A DNA stretch of 64,000 bases from Candidatus Ornithobacterium hominis (GCF_951229915.1 NZ_OX579588.1:124001-188000); one strand, 5' to 3'; counted from the stretch's first letter, positions 40,967-50,359 are shown. Translations and numbers: made by a program. Notes: generated by a model from the letters alone, not told the origin.

Positions 40967-42403
40967 TTATCTTACTCTTGTTGTAGCGCCACCAAAACAG
41001 CTAATGCTAACAGATTCACCTTTTTTCTTACCATTTTGGAAGGCCATTTCTTGATTTGGTGCAGTGGCTTCATAGCTGTTTGCTGCTTTTCTGGCCCAAG
41101 AGCAAGATCTACTATCTACAGCACAAGCCTTATTGGCATAGTCAGCTGCTACCCAGTAGGCGCTTAGTTTCTCAAATTGAGAAGATCCACAACTGTTGGC
41201 GTTTGACCCAAAAATACCAGCAATTAATTGATATGGAGCACCAAATCCTGGTTTGTAGTTTGCTGCTCTTTTGGCCCAGCTTACAGCGTTAGATAAATTC
41301 CCTGTTTTCTGATAACTCAATGCAATATAATAGGCAACATCACCTTTGGTTGTGCCGCTTACTTGGTCTATTGCTTTTTGGAAACTAGTAATTGCGCCGC
41401 TATAATTTCCAGCTTTAAATTTTCTAGCACCATCAGCATAGTCAGAGCCAATCGTGCTTGAGGTGTTATTGCTTGATGAGGCAACGCTGATATCCTCTTG
41501 AGGATTTTGTTTCTTCCATACGATTTTGTATTGATCCTCTATCGTTTGCATGATGGGTAAATCATAGCAATCATTGCTTGCTAAAGAGGCGTATGATTCT
41601 TTCAGCCACTCGATACTGTCTTTGTTGGCCTCAAAGTTATTGATAAACATTGGAGCGATGTTGTCACAAGTTGTATATTCCTTCAGAATTGCTTCCATAG
41701 ATTGGTTAACATCCACAAAAACATTTTTTGCAGACTGCGCATTTTCCATAATTTGTTGTTCTGCGGCAGTTAATTGATTTTGAGGATTAATTTTTTGAAT
41801 ACTGTCTAGTTTTTCAGCCAACTTTCCATATTCGATAGAGCGAAGCTCAATATTGTCTTCCGCCACTTTTTTGGTTTTGAAGTAAACATCTAAGGCTTGA
41901 TTAAAGTCAATTTTATCTTCGTTTAAAAGTTCTAAAGCTGTAGTATAATACAGTAAAACGGTATTGGCAGAAACTTTCTGAGTATCTTCACTAGAGTTAA
42001 ATAATTTAGTAAAGGCATCATAAGCTTGCTGCTTATCAATCAAATTATAATTAAGCATATAGGAGATACGCTCACCTTCCCAAAAGGCTTTTTTATCTTC
42101 TGCAAAGTACTGAATTCTCTTATCTAGTAAGTCAATTAAATCCTGAGCATATTTTTTCTTATCAGCCTCATTAGTTGCATCTTTAGCCAATTCATCCAAA
42201 ATGATTTCGCCAAAGTTGTAATAATTTACTTTTTCAGAAGCGCAATTTTGTAAAGCCTCTTTCAAGATTGGGTATGCTTCTTTGTAATTTTTAGTTTGAA
42301 CTTGCTTATTCAATTTAATTTCGTAGGTATCACAATTTTGTGCTTGAATAGACTGATAGCCTAAAAAAAACATTGCTAAACCAAGTATAAATAATTTTCT
42401 CAT
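40967..42403 (-). CDS. Exported TPR-repeat protein
   Basis: 478 residues with a signal peptide (about 1-21, ending SIQAQ). The rest is helical. TPR-like pairs include TKNYKEAYPILKEAL near the N-terminus and clear repeats at about 325-400 (GARKFKAGNYSGAITSFQKAIDQ, VAYYIALSYQKTGNLSNAVSWAKRAANYKPGFG). The C-terminal half has several Cys that could pair (NSCGSSQ, NKACAVDSRSCSWARK). It probably acts as a periplasmic scaffold in the envelope operon, between the beta-barrel gene and lptC. Function not established. Confidence 0.78.
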   Translation of the reverse strand: MRKLFILGLAMFFLGYQSIQAQNCDTYEIKLNKQVQTKNYKEAYPILKEALQNCASEKVNYYNFGEIILDELAKDATNEADKKKYAQDLIDLLDKRIQYFAEDKKAFWEGERISYMLNYNLIDKQQAYDAFTKLFNSSEDTQKVSANTVLLYYTTALELLNEDKIDFNQALDVYFKTKKVAEDNIELRSIEYGKLAEKLDSIQKINPQNQLTAAEQQIMENAQSAKNVFVDVNQSMEAILKEYTTCDNIAPMFINNFEANKDSIEWLKESYASLASNDCYDLPIMQTIEDQYKIVWKKQNPQEDISVASSSNNTSSTIGSDYADGARKFKAGNYSGAITSFQKAIDQVSGTTKGDVAYYIALSYQKTGNLSNAVSWAKRAANYKPGFGAPYQLIAGIFGSNANSCGSSQFEKLSAYWVAADYANKACAVDSRSCSWARKAANSYEATAPNQEMAFQNGKKKGESVSISCFGGATTRVR

Positions 42404-42422
42404 TTTTTATAGGTTTAAATAA

Positions 42423-43688
42423 TTAATCATATTTTCTTTTTTGGAACCACGTGTCGCTCAAATTAAAACCTAAGCGTAAGTTCGCAAAGCTTTCTTTTAT
42501 CAGGTTATTTTCTTTCGTTCCTTGTTGCCCCAATTCAATGCCAATGTTCAACTCAGAAGGGTCGCTCGATTTCCCCATAGGTAACCCAAGCCCAAAAGTA
42601 ATGCCATAACGATTTATTTGCTGATTGTTAATCTCAAAAGGCATATTTTCATAGAAGCCACCAAATCGATAGGTTACTCGCTGGAAATAGTTCCTAAAGC
42701 TATTAAACTGAGGTGTGTAATAGCCCCCGAGCCCTAATCTTAGACGGTCTTTAGAATTATGTTTTTGGTTGATGAAATTTAGTTCTGAAGTTTTTTCCCA
42801 ATCCACTTGAGCTCCAACCAACCACTTTAAATCTCTCCCATAGCTTAGCGCAAGAGAAGCCTGCTGAGGGAATTTCACATCTTCATTGCTGGATTTTTCG
42901 TAGATAATATCTTTATTGATAGGTGCTGAACCTAAAGATATTAGCTGATAAGTACTTAGTTGGTAAGACTGCGTTGACTTCAATTTGTTGCCCAAGCCGT
43001 AAGTTGCCCCAGCAAAAAATCGCTGATTTTCACCTACTTTTTTATTAAAAGCTAAACCAGCAGTCAAATTAAACCCCTTCAGTTCATCTTCATAAGTATA
43101 GTCTGTAAGTAGTTGCGTATTCTGAACAGAGAAAACTTCATTTCTTTTTAATTTCCCAAAGAGGTAATCAGCACGTAAGCCCACAGCAAAATTTTGATTA
43201 ACATTATAAGAGAGAAAGGCATTTAAACTGTTGATTCCGCCATCGCCTTTGTATAAGTTAACTTTCTGTGGATTGCTCTCCAAATCATAAATTCCAGCCT
43301 TGTAGCCTACGGAAGAGTAAGGCTGAAAACCAATTCCACCACGGAATTTTAGCCCCATTGGGAAGGCTAGATGAACCTTAGATAAATAAGTTGAACTTCT
43401 AGAAGACTCATTCTGCTTATCGGCAAACCGAGAAAAATTGGCTGCGCCTTCAAAGCTAAATGTTGTGTAAAACAAATTATTATTAGCCGCAGGGTTAGAA
43501 AAATTAGCCTCGTTCCCGTAAGGGGATAGATAGGAAGTACTAACACCTCCCATGCCAAATGTAGAAGCTCCATGATTGAATATTTTATCGCCATAACCCA
43601 AAGAAGAATAAGGAGATATGGAAATATCTTGTGCCGTTAGTGTAAACGTAACCAAGGTTAGCAGGAAGCAACTTATGTATTTGCTCAT
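42423..43688 (-). CDS. Outer membrane beta-barrel protein (FadL/OmpP1-like)
   Basis: 421 residues with a signal peptide (about 1-19, ending FTLTAQ). DISISPYSSLGYGD ... GMGGVSTSY ... NEANFSNPAANNNL resembles the N-terminus of FadL-type transporters (the NPA box), and the remainder shows alternating strands to NLRLGFNLSDTWFQKRKYD. It heads the operon that continues with the TPR protein, lptC, CorC-like and ppiD genes. The substrate is unknown and transport is inferred from fold only. Confidence 0.75.
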   Translation of the reverse strand: MSKYISCFLLTLVTFTLTAQDISISPYSSLGYGDKIFNHGASTFGMGGVSTSYLSPYGNEANFSNPAANNNLFYTTFSFEGAANFSRFADKQNESSRSSTYLSKVHLAFPMGLKFRGGIGFQPYSSVGYKAGIYDLESNPQKVNLYKGDGGINSLNAFLSYNVNQNFAVGLRADYLFGKLKRNEVFSVQNTQLLTDYTYEDELKGFNLTAGLAFNKKVGENQRFFAGATYGLGNKLKSTQSYQLSTYQLISLGSAPINKDIIYEKSSNEDVKFPQQASLALSYGRDLKWLVGAQVDWEKTSELNFINQKHNSKDRLRLGLGGYYTPQFNSFRNYFQRVTYRFGGFYENMPFEINNQQINRYGITFGLGLPMGKSSDPSELNIGIELGQQGTKENNLIKESFANLRLGFNLSDTWFQKRKYD

Positions 43689-43800
43689 ATGAAAAATTTA
43701 TTGCGTAGGTGCAAATATGCTAAATATGCTTAAAAATTAAAAATGTTAGATTGTATTTGTGCGTTAAAAAAACGTAATTTCTTCAAGCTTTTCAAAAAAA

Positions 43801-43819
43801 ATTAAGGCTTAGAAAAAAA
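43801..43819. repeat. Dispersed TAAGSCTTA motif (exact core 43803-43811)
   Basis: G-centre on plus with GAAAAAAA after. Lies between divergent genes. Confidence 0.75.
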
Positions 43820-43871
43820 TAGAGTTAAATTCGTGGGTAAAATTAGCATAAAATATTCGTAACTTTAAGCC

Positions 43872-44315
43872 ATGAGTAGACTATACAGCTTTGGATTTTA
43901 TAACCTAGAAAATTTATTTGATACGGTAGATGACCCACAGGCTAAAATTATGATTTTTGGCGACTTTAATTCCAATCCAGAAGATGAAACGTTAAAAAAA
44001 CACTTTAAAACCACAGGTTATTTTCAAAATCAAGAACCTTACGAGTTTTATAACCCCATGGAATTAATGCGAAAAGAGGGGAAATACACGACAAAACACC
44101 GAGATACTTGGATATTGTATGATCAAATGCTTTTTTCAAAAGGCTTTTATTTAGATGAAAAAATTCGCTTAATTTCAAGTCATGTTTTCAATCCTTATTT
44201 TTTACAAGAATGGAATAGGAAATATCACGGGGAACCATTCAGAACCTATGTAGGGAGAAAATACCTAGGCGGGTACAGCGACCATTTCCCCATTTATACA
44301 ATTTTTAAAATTTAA
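43872..44315 (+). pseudogene. Endonuclease/exonuclease/phosphatase-family protein with a large in-frame internal deletion
   Basis: 147 residues where relatives have about 320-350. Residues 6-22 (SFGFYNLENLFDTVDDP) match the start of the family. The sequence then jumps at about residue 23 to AKIMIFGDFNSNPED, which normally lies some 180 residues later, and continues normally to GGYSDHFPIY. The missing middle carries the catalytic Glu of the EVEN-type box and the His of the NHWPSR-type box; only GDFN (30-33) and SDH (136-138) remain. The frame is open, so a shortened protein may be made, but nuclease activity is not expected. The deoC gene starts 4 bp after. Confidence 0.75.
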
Positions 44316-44319
44316 AAAA

Positions 44320-45051
44320 ATGAAAGAATATTTAGATTCAACGTATTTAAAAACCCCTGAACAGTCAGATCTATCAGTGCAAGAAACCGAGCAAAGAGTC
44401 GTTGATTTAGTTCAAGAAGCCATTGAAAATAGATTCAAAGCAGTAATGATTCGCCCTGGCTATGTGAAATTGGCAAAAAAAATAGTAGACAAGGCACAGA
44501 GTCGAGTGAAAGTGGGAACGGTAATTGGATTTCATGAGGGAATCAATACCATCAAAGAAAAAATTCAAGAAGCAGAGCGAGCCATAGATGATGGTGCAGA
44601 TGAGTTGGATTTTGTTCTGAATTTTCAGCAACTGAAAAATGGAAATTTAGATTTCGTGAAAGAAGAAGTGAAGACTGGAAATGACCTGGTGTTGAACAAA
44701 GGACGCGTTATCAAATGGATAATAGAAACTGCTGCTTTGACTGATGAGCAAATAGCAGAAGCAAGTGAACTAATCAGAGAAGTAACTTTAGAGTATTTAC
44801 CAAGCAAAACAGATGAGGTTTTTGTGAAATCTTCCACAGGATTCTATACTACAAAAGATGGAAGCCCCAATGGAGCTACGCCTCACGCTATAGAAATTAT
44901 GCTGAAACACGCACATCCGCTGCCAGTGAAAGCGGCTGGAGGCATCAGAAATGTGGAAGAGGCCAAAAAACTGATAAGAATGGGCGTAAAACGCTTGGGG
45001 ACTTCATCTGCCAAAGAAATCGTAGATGGAAACGAGGTGGAAGGTTATTAA
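44320..45051 (+). CDS. deoC: Deoxyribose-phosphate aldolase
   Basis: 243 residues of the DeoC/LacD TIM-barrel. The Schiff-base lysine is in EVFVKSSTGF and a second active-site lysine in LPVKAAGGIRNVEEA. VGTVIGFHEG and DELDFVLNFQ are further family motifs. The enzyme splits 2-deoxyribose-5-phosphate into glyceraldehyde-3-phosphate and acetaldehyde in nucleoside salvage. The start lies 4 bp after the shortened nuclease gene. Confidence 0.94.
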   Translation: MKEYLDSTYLKTPEQSDLSVQETEQRVVDLVQEAIENRFKAVMIRPGYVKLAKKIVDKAQSRVKVGTVIGFHEGINTIKEKIQEAERAIDDGADELDFVLNFQQLKNGNLDFVKEEVKTGNDLVLNKGRVIKWIIETAALTDEQIAEASELIREVTLEYLPSKTDEVFVKSSTGFYTTKDGSPNGATPHAIEIMLKHAHPLPVKAAGGIRNVEEAKKLIRMGVKRLGTSSAKEIVDGNEVEGY

Positions 45052-45268
45052 AATTAGAATTTTTAGCGAGAAAATTTTTAAAGCCTTAGAAAATTAAGAA
45101 AAAAAACGAGGAATAAAGCAACCACTTCTTGCCGTTGCTTAAGCGTGATTTACGTTCATTAAACATTGAAAGTGAATACTTTGTCTAAGTTTAACTAAAC
45201 CCTAAAAAGAAGAGAATTTTTTTGAAAGAAGTGTATTCTTAAAATTCCTAAAACACAGATAGAATAGC

Positions 45269-45276
45269 TATATTTG
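45269..45276 (+). promoter_or_regulatory. -7 element (TATATTTG) of the PfkB kinase gene
   Basis: Perfect TAnnTTTG, 18 nt before the ATG at 45295; no obvious -33 box. The rest of the 243-bp gap holds only a motif variant at about 45072-45095 (AAAGCCTTA). Confidence 0.5.
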
Positions 45277-45294
45277 TGAGCTTAAGAATTAGAT

Positions 45295-46224
45295 ATGAGT
45301 TTAGTAACAGTAGGATCGGTTGCTTTTGATGAAATTATTACTCCGTTTGGCGAAAGTGGTAAAATTTTGGGTGGAGCCGGCACGTTCATTAGTTTAGCAG
45401 CATCATTATTGGGTGTTGAAAACGTCTTAGTTTCTGTCGTAGGAGAAGATTTTCCGCAGAAGAATTTGGATTTTTTGGTAGAAAAAGGCATTGATATTAG
45501 CGGAATTGAAATAAAGGAAGGCGAAAAAACTTTCTTCTGGAAAGGGCAATACCACAATGATATGAACTCGCGAGACACACTCGTCACCGAGCTGAATTCT
45601 TTGGGGAATTTTCAGCCCAAAGTTCCTGCCAATTGGCGAAATCCAGAAGTACTGATGTTGGGTAATTTGCATCCTTTGGTGCAGGAGTCCGTTTTGAATC
45701 AAGTAGAAAAACCTCGTTTGGTAGTTCTGGATACGATGAATTTTTGGATGGATTCGGCTTGGGATGATTTGCTAAAAGTCATTAAAAAAGTAAGCGTTTT
45801 GGCGATAAATGATGAAGAAGCTCGGCAACTTTCTGGCGAATATAGTTTAAGAAAAGCTGCAAAAGCGATTTTAAAAATGGGTCCTCAATTTTTAATTATA
45901 AAAAAAGGAGAGCACGGCGCATTATTTTTCCATGAGGATGAAATCTTTTTCTCTCCAGCGCTTCCTTTAGAAGAGGTTTTTGACCCAACGGGAGCAGGCG
46001 ATACTTTTGCTGGCGGTTTTGCAGCCTATTTGGCCAAAACAAAAGATTATAGTTTTGAGAATATGAAAAACGCAATCATCATTGGCTGTGCCTTAGCATC
46101 TTTTACGGTAGAAAAATTCGGTGTAGAAAAACTAGCTAGCGTAACCAAGGAAAACCTTGCAGAAAGAATTAAAAAATTTAAGAAACTTTCGCATTTCAAC
46201 TTAAATGTAGAAAATTTTATATAA
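45295..46224 (+). CDS. PfkB-family carbohydrate/nucleoside kinase
   Basis: 309 residues of the ribokinase fold. LGGAGTFISLAASLLG (25-40) is the substrate-side motif and DPTGAGDTFAGGF (230-242) the second PfkB signature, with catalytic Asp236 and the GAGD anion hole. Length and INDEEARQLSG fit sugar or adenosine kinases. The exact substrate cannot be called. It precedes folE by 13 bp. Confidence 0.88.
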   Translation: MSLVTVGSVAFDEIITPFGESGKILGGAGTFISLAASLLGVENVLVSVVGEDFPQKNLDFLVEKGIDISGIEIKEGEKTFFWKGQYHNDMNSRDTLVTELNSLGNFQPKVPANWRNPEVLMLGNLHPLVQESVLNQVEKPRLVVLDTMNFWMDSAWDDLLKVIKKVSVLAINDEEARQLSGEYSLRKAAKAILKMGPQFLIIKKGEHGALFFHEDEIFFSPALPLEEVFDPTGAGDTFAGGFAAYLAKTKDYSFENMKNAIIIGCALASFTVEKFGVEKLASVTKENLAERIKKFKKLSHFNLNVENFI

Positions 46225-46237
46225 TTATTAAGTATTA

Positions 46238-46915
46238 ATGAAAGAAAAAGAATTATACCAAGATATGGGTGATGGGCATATTCCTGGGAATCATGAAACG
46301 CCATTAAGAGCAGATGCTTTTGATTTGAATGATGATGAGAAAATAGAAAAAATAGAAAAACATTTCTATGAAATCATGAATGTGCTGGGGATGGATATGG
46401 GAGATGATAGCCTGAAGGGGACACCACATCGTGTGGCAAAAATGTATGTGAAAGAAATCTTCGGCGGGTTAAACCCAGAGAGGTGCCCGAAAATGTCTAC
46501 GTTTGAAAATAAATACAAATACAATCAAATGTTGGTAGAAAAAGACATTACCGTCTATTCTACCTGCGAGCATCATTTTTTGCCCATCGTAGGGAGAGCA
46601 CACGTGGCGTATATGAGCAAAGGGCGAGTCATTGGTTTGTCAAAAATAAATAGAATTGTAAATTACTATGCACGCCGCCCCCAAGTGCAAGAACGCCTGA
46701 CGATGCAAGTGGTGCATGCGATGCAAGAAGCACTGGGTACCGATGATGTAGCATGTGTGATTGATGCGAAACATCTTTGTGTCAACTCCAGAGGAATTAA
46801 AGATATAGAAAGTAGCACGGTGACAGCGGAGCTCGGCGGAGCCTTTAGAAACAACCCGACGACACGCGCAGAGTTTTTGAAATACATCGGCATGGGAACA
46901 AGGTTTAATGTATAA
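46238..46915 (+). CDS. folE: GTP cyclohydrolase I
   Basis: 225 residues. SLKGTPHRVAKMYVKEIFGGL and CEHHFLPIVGRAHVAY (zinc-binding Cys and His) followed by GLSKINRIVNYYARRPQVQERLT are diagnostic. The last zinc ligand is in CVIDAKHLCVNSRGI. The enzyme makes 7,8-dihydroneopterin triphosphate for folate (and possibly queuosine). The N-terminal about 30 residues are a flexible extension typical of flavobacterial FolE. Confidence 0.96.
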   Translation: MKEKELYQDMGDGHIPGNHETPLRADAFDLNDDEKIEKIEKHFYEIMNVLGMDMGDDSLKGTPHRVAKMYVKEIFGGLNPERCPKMSTFENKYKYNQMLVEKDITVYSTCEHHFLPIVGRAHVAYMSKGRVIGLSKINRIVNYYARRPQVQERLTMQVVHAMQEALGTDDVACVIDAKHLCVNSRGIKDIESSTVTAELGGAFRNNPTTRAEFLKYIGMGTRFNV

Positions 46916-46934
46916 ATTTTTAAAGCCTTAAAAA

Positions 46935-48404
46935 ATGATAGAGAAACATAACTTACAGATTTATAATTCCCACTCAGGGGAGAAAGAAAAATTTGAAACC
47001 CTTCATCCTAATTTTGTAGGTATGTACGTGTGTGGGCCAACGGTTTATTCAAACGTGCACTTAGGGAACATGAGAACTTTTCTCTCGTTTGATTTAGTTT
47101 TTCGTTACTTGAAACATTTGGGGTACAAAGTTCGTTATGTGAGAAACATTACCGATGTCGGGCATCTGGAAAGCGATGCTGATGAGGGAGAAGATAAAAT
47201 TTCTAAAAAAGCAAGAATTGAACAGCTTGAGCCAATGGAAATCGTTCAAGAATACACTACCGATTTTCATGAAGTCAATGCACTTTTTAATATTCAGCCA
47301 CCCAGCATAGAACCTACCGCAACTGGGCACTTGATTGAGCAAATAGAAATCATCAAAAGAATTATAGATAGAGGCTTGGCTTATGAAAGCAACGGCTCTA
47401 TTTATTTTGATGTTATTAAATACAACCAAACCCATGATTATGGAGAGCTGAGCAAGAGAAATATAGAGGATTTAATAGCAAATACGCGTACGCTGGATGG
47501 GCAGGCAGAGAAAAAAAATTCACAAGATTTTGCCCTTTGGAAAAAAGCTTCACCAGAACACATTATGCGCTGGCCTTCGCCTTGGGGAGATGGTTTCCCT
47601 GGCTGGCATTTAGAGTGTACAGTGATGAGTACTAAATACTTAGGCGAAACTTTTGATATTCACGGTGGGGGAATGGATTTGAAGTTTCCACACCACGAGT
47701 GTGAAATCGCTCAGGCGAAAGGCGCTTATGGGAAAAACCCAGTACGTTATTGGATGCACACAAACATGCTGACAATGAATGGGCAGAAAATGTCTAAATC
47801 TACAGGCAATACGATTCTACCCCGAGAATTGATTTCTGGAGACAACAACTTTTTTGAAAAAGCTTTTGACCCGATGGTCATACGGTTTTTCATGCTTCAG
47901 GCGCATTACAGAAGTGTTTTAGATTTAAGTAACGAGGCAGTGCTCGCCTCAGAAAAAGGCTATCAGCGTTTAATGGCAACTTACACAAGAATGGCAGAAA
48001 TGCCTGTAAGTGAAGAATCTACATTTGATTTGCAAGAATGGACTAAAGCTTGCTACGCAAAAATGGATGATGATTTTAATTCGCCGATGCTGATTGCAGA
48101 ATTATTTGAAGCAGTGAAAATAATCAATCAAATCAATGAGGGATCCTTGAAAATCAATGAGCAGGATAAAGCGATTTTTAAAACAAAAATGAAAGAGTTC
48201 ATTGAAGATGTTTTGGGATTAAAACCTATTTTGAACGAAGCAGGGAATCAAAAATTGACACAAGCCGTAGAACTTTTGATTGAATTAAGAGACCAAGCTC
48301 GAGCAAATAAGGATTTTATAACTTCTGACCAGATCAGAGATAAATTGAAACACGCTGGCATACAATTAAAAGACGGAAAAGATGGAACAATCTTTAGTTT
48401 ATAA
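46935..48404 (+). CDS. cysS: Cysteinyl-tRNA synthetase
   Basis: 489 residues of class I. The HIGH-type box is VHLGN (about 41-45) and the KMSKS loop is at 285-289 in GQKMSKSTGN. Zinc ligands include Cys33 in YVCGPTVYSN, Cys in WHLECTVMS and the HHECE segment. The C-terminal DALR-type anticodon region follows. The start codon lies directly after a motif variant (AAAGCCTTA AAAA ATG). tRNA-Cys is encoded 5.7 kb downstream. Confidence 0.96.
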   Translation: MIEKHNLQIYNSHSGEKEKFETLHPNFVGMYVCGPTVYSNVHLGNMRTFLSFDLVFRYLKHLGYKVRYVRNITDVGHLESDADEGEDKISKKARIEQLEPMEIVQEYTTDFHEVNALFNIQPPSIEPTATGHLIEQIEIIKRIIDRGLAYESNGSIYFDVIKYNQTHDYGELSKRNIEDLIANTRTLDGQAEKKNSQDFALWKKASPEHIMRWPSPWGDGFPGWHLECTVMSTKYLGETFDIHGGGMDLKFPHHECEIAQAKGAYGKNPVRYWMHTNMLTMNGQKMSKSTGNTILPRELISGDNNFFEKAFDPMVIRFFMLQAHYRSVLDLSNEAVLASEKGYQRLMATYTRMAEMPVSEESTFDLQEWTKACYAKMDDDFNSPMLIAELFEAVKIINQINEGSLKINEQDKAIFKTKMKEFIEDVLGLKPILNEAGNQKLTQAVELLIELRDQARANKDFITSDQIRDKLKHAGIQLKDGKDGTIFSL

Positions 48405-48407
48405 AAA

Positions 48408-48548
48408 ATGAAAGAATTCAAGCAATTGATTGAAGAAGAGGATTTAAAACATAAAATTGAATTAGGCTATTCATTGGACGTCAGTAGTTTGCTCTCACAA
48501 ATATTGGCTTATTATAAAAAAAATGTTCTTTTTAAAAGAGAAAATTAA
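48408..48548 (+). CDS. Small hypothetical protein (46 aa)
   Basis: A 46-codon frame starting 3 bp after the cysS stop: MKEFKQLIEEEDLKHK ... LDVSSLLSQILAYYKKN. It looks helical and amphipathic, without signal or membrane segment. Its position and codon use suggest a real gene co-transcribed with cysS, or the surviving N-terminus of a longer protein. No family recognised. Confidence 0.45.
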   Translation: MKEFKQLIEEEDLKHKIELGYSLDVSSLLSQILAYYKKNVLFKREN

Positions 48549-48569
48549 TTAAAAAAATAAAAAAAACGT

Positions 48570-48851
48570 ATGGAAAATCAAAATACTCAATATCAAGAAA
48601 ATCGACATGATAAGCAGACTGTAATCATTAAAGAGAGAAAAAGTATTGGTTTATCGTTATTATTAACAATTTTGTTTGGTCCGTTAGGCATGTTGTATAC
48701 AACGGTATCAGGAGCAATTATTATGTTTGTCGTTTCACTTATTGTTGCAATAATCACTTTCGGATTCGGAGTTTTATTCATTTGTTGGCCAATCTGCATG
48801 ATTTGGGGAGTTCTTGCGGCTAAAAATTATAATAGTAAAATAAATTATTGA
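48570..48851 (+). CDS. Small membrane protein (two hydrophobic segments)
   Basis: 93 residues: a polar Gln/Lys-rich N-terminus (1-25), then KSIGLSLLLTILFGPLGMLYTTVSGAIIM and a long hydrophobic stretch (about 48-80) ending AKNYNSK. The layout recalls TM2-type or other short two-helix membrane proteins, but no family is certain. It lies 4 bp before an RclA-like oxidoreductase gene, so they may be one unit. Confidence 0.65.
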   Translation: MENQNTQYQENRHDKQTVIIKERKSIGLSLLLTILFGPLGMLYTTVSGAIIMFVVSLIVAIITFGFGVLFICWPICMIWGVLAAKNYNSKINY

Positions 48852-48855
48852 AAGT

Positions 48856-50172
48856 ATGCAACCAAAAGAAATAAAAAATTTAATCATAGGATTCGGAAAA
48901 GCAGGGAAAACATTAGCGGCTTTTTTGGCAAATAAAAATGAAGAAGTTATTCTCGTAGAAAAATCGCCAAAAATGTATGGTGGTACTTGCATCAATGTAG
49001 GCTGTATTCCGTCTAAATCACTCATTACCAAGGCGGGAAAAGAAATTCCACTTCCAAAAGCAGTGGAAATGACCAATGAGTTAACTTCTAAATTGAGAAA
49101 AGCCAATTATGATAAAGTGGAAGATTTATCTGATGCTAAAGTTATTACAGGAATAGCAAAATTCATTGATAATCAAACTGTTGAAGTCTCAACTGAGAGC
49201 GGGAAAGAACTTTATTTGCCTGAAAGAATATTCATTAACACAGGTGCAAAGCCAAGAAAATTAGAGATAAAAGGTGCAGATTTACCACAAATTTATGACA
49301 GCACCAGCATTATGCAACTCACCAAATTGCCACAAAAACTTTGCATCGTAGGAGGCGGATTTATCGGTTTAGAATTTGCTTCTATGTTTGCTGATTTCGG
49401 TAGTTCAGTTACAATTTTAGATGCTGGAGATGAATTTCTTCCCAGAGAAGATGCAGATATGAAAAAAGCCATTCAAGAGGTTTTAGACAAGAAAAATATA
49501 AGCATCAAAACTTCAGTGAAAACGCAAGAATTTATCACACAAAATGAGCAAGTTTTAGTTAAAACTGAAAACGAAGAAATCTTAGCAGATGCCGTTTTGG
49601 TAGCCATCGGCAGAGTTCCGAATACTGAAGAATTAGGATTGGAAAATACTGATATTCAATTAAATGAAAGAGGTTTCATTCAAGTTAACGATGAATTAAA
49701 AACTTCTGTTGAAAACATTTGGGCATTGGGCGATTGCAACGGTGGGCCGCAATTTACGTACATTTCTTTAGATGATTTTCGTTTGGTAAAAAATCAGCTT
49801 TTTGGAGGCGATTATACGAAGCGCTCTCAGCGTAAAGATTTTGCGACTTCAGTTTTCATCTCGCCAGCATATGCGCACATTGGTAAAAAAGAGAATGAGA
49901 TTGAAAATAAAAATGAAGTTATTGTAAAATTAATGCCAGCTAACAGCATCCCCAAAGCTAAAATTTTGCAAGAAACCGACGGACTTTTGAAGGCAATTAT
50001 AGATAAAAAAACGAATAAAATTTTGGGTTGTACGCTATTTTGTGCCGAAGCTCACGAACTCATCAACATTGTGAAAACAGCGGTGGACAATGATTTAAAA
50101 GCCGAAGTCTTGGCCAATCAGATTTACACGCACCCTACAATGGCAGAAGCTTTTAATGATTTGTTTGGATAA
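48856..50172 (+). CDS. RclA-like FAD/NAD(P)-dependent disulfide oxidoreductase
   Basis: 438 residues of the class I pyridine-nucleotide disulfide oxidoreductases. GFGKAGKTLA at the N-terminus binds FAD (a relaxed GxGxxG), and the redox-active pair is Cys45/Cys50 in GGTCINVGCIPSKS. GGGFIGLEFA is the NAD(P)-binding motif and ALGDCNGG the second FAD motif. The C-terminal dimer domain ends YTHPTMAEAFND (catalytic His-Pro and Glu). The closest family I recall is E. coli RclA (Cu reductase, hypochlorite defence), or mercuric reductase without its HMA domain. The true substrate is uncertain. Confidence 0.85.
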   Translation: MQPKEIKNLIIGFGKAGKTLAAFLANKNEEVILVEKSPKMYGGTCINVGCIPSKSLITKAGKEIPLPKAVEMTNELTSKLRKANYDKVEDLSDAKVITGIAKFIDNQTVEVSTESGKELYLPERIFINTGAKPRKLEIKGADLPQIYDSTSIMQLTKLPQKLCIVGGGFIGLEFASMFADFGSSVTILDAGDEFLPREDADMKKAIQEVLDKKNISIKTSVKTQEFITQNEQVLVKTENEEILADAVLVAIGRVPNTEELGLENTDIQLNERGFIQVNDELKTSVENIWALGDCNGGPQFTYISLDDFRLVKNQLFGGDYTKRSQRKDFATSVFISPAYAHIGKKENEIENKNEVIVKLMPANSIPKAKILQETDGLLKAIIDKKTNKILGCTLFCAEAHELINIVKTAVDNDLKAEVLANQIYTHPTMAEAFNDLFG

Positions 50173-50255
50173 AGTTTAACGAATAGATAGACCTGAAAAG
50201 GCTTACAATTAATTACCCGTAACGCTATTTTAGGACTAGACACCAGACTTAAAAG

Positions 50256-50287
50256 AAAAGTCGTCTCAAAAAATGAAGACGACTTTT
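50256..50287 (+). terminator. Intrinsic terminator after the RclA-like gene
   Basis: Perfect 11-bp arms AAAAGTCGTCT and AGACGACTTTT, 10-nt loop; a T8 run follows 5 nt later and belongs to a motif copy. Confidence 0.8.
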
Positions 50288-50290
50288 GTG

Positions 50291-50315
50291 ATTTTTTTTA
50301 AGGCTTAAAAAAATT
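50291..50315. repeat. Dispersed TAAGSCTTA motif (exact core 50299-50307)
   Basis: G-centre on plus: T8 AAGGCTT A7, directly downstream of a terminator hairpin. Confidence 0.8.
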
Positions 50316-50345
50316 ATAAAAGAGTTTTGACTTGTTTTGTTTTTG

Positions 50346-50353
50346 TATCTTTG
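50346..50353 (+). promoter_or_regulatory. -7 element (TATCTTTG)
   Basis: Exact Bacteroidota consensus -7 ending 6 nt before the ATG at 50360; predicts a leaderless mRNA for the mutL operon. Confidence 0.55.
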
Positions 50354-50359
50354 TGAGTC

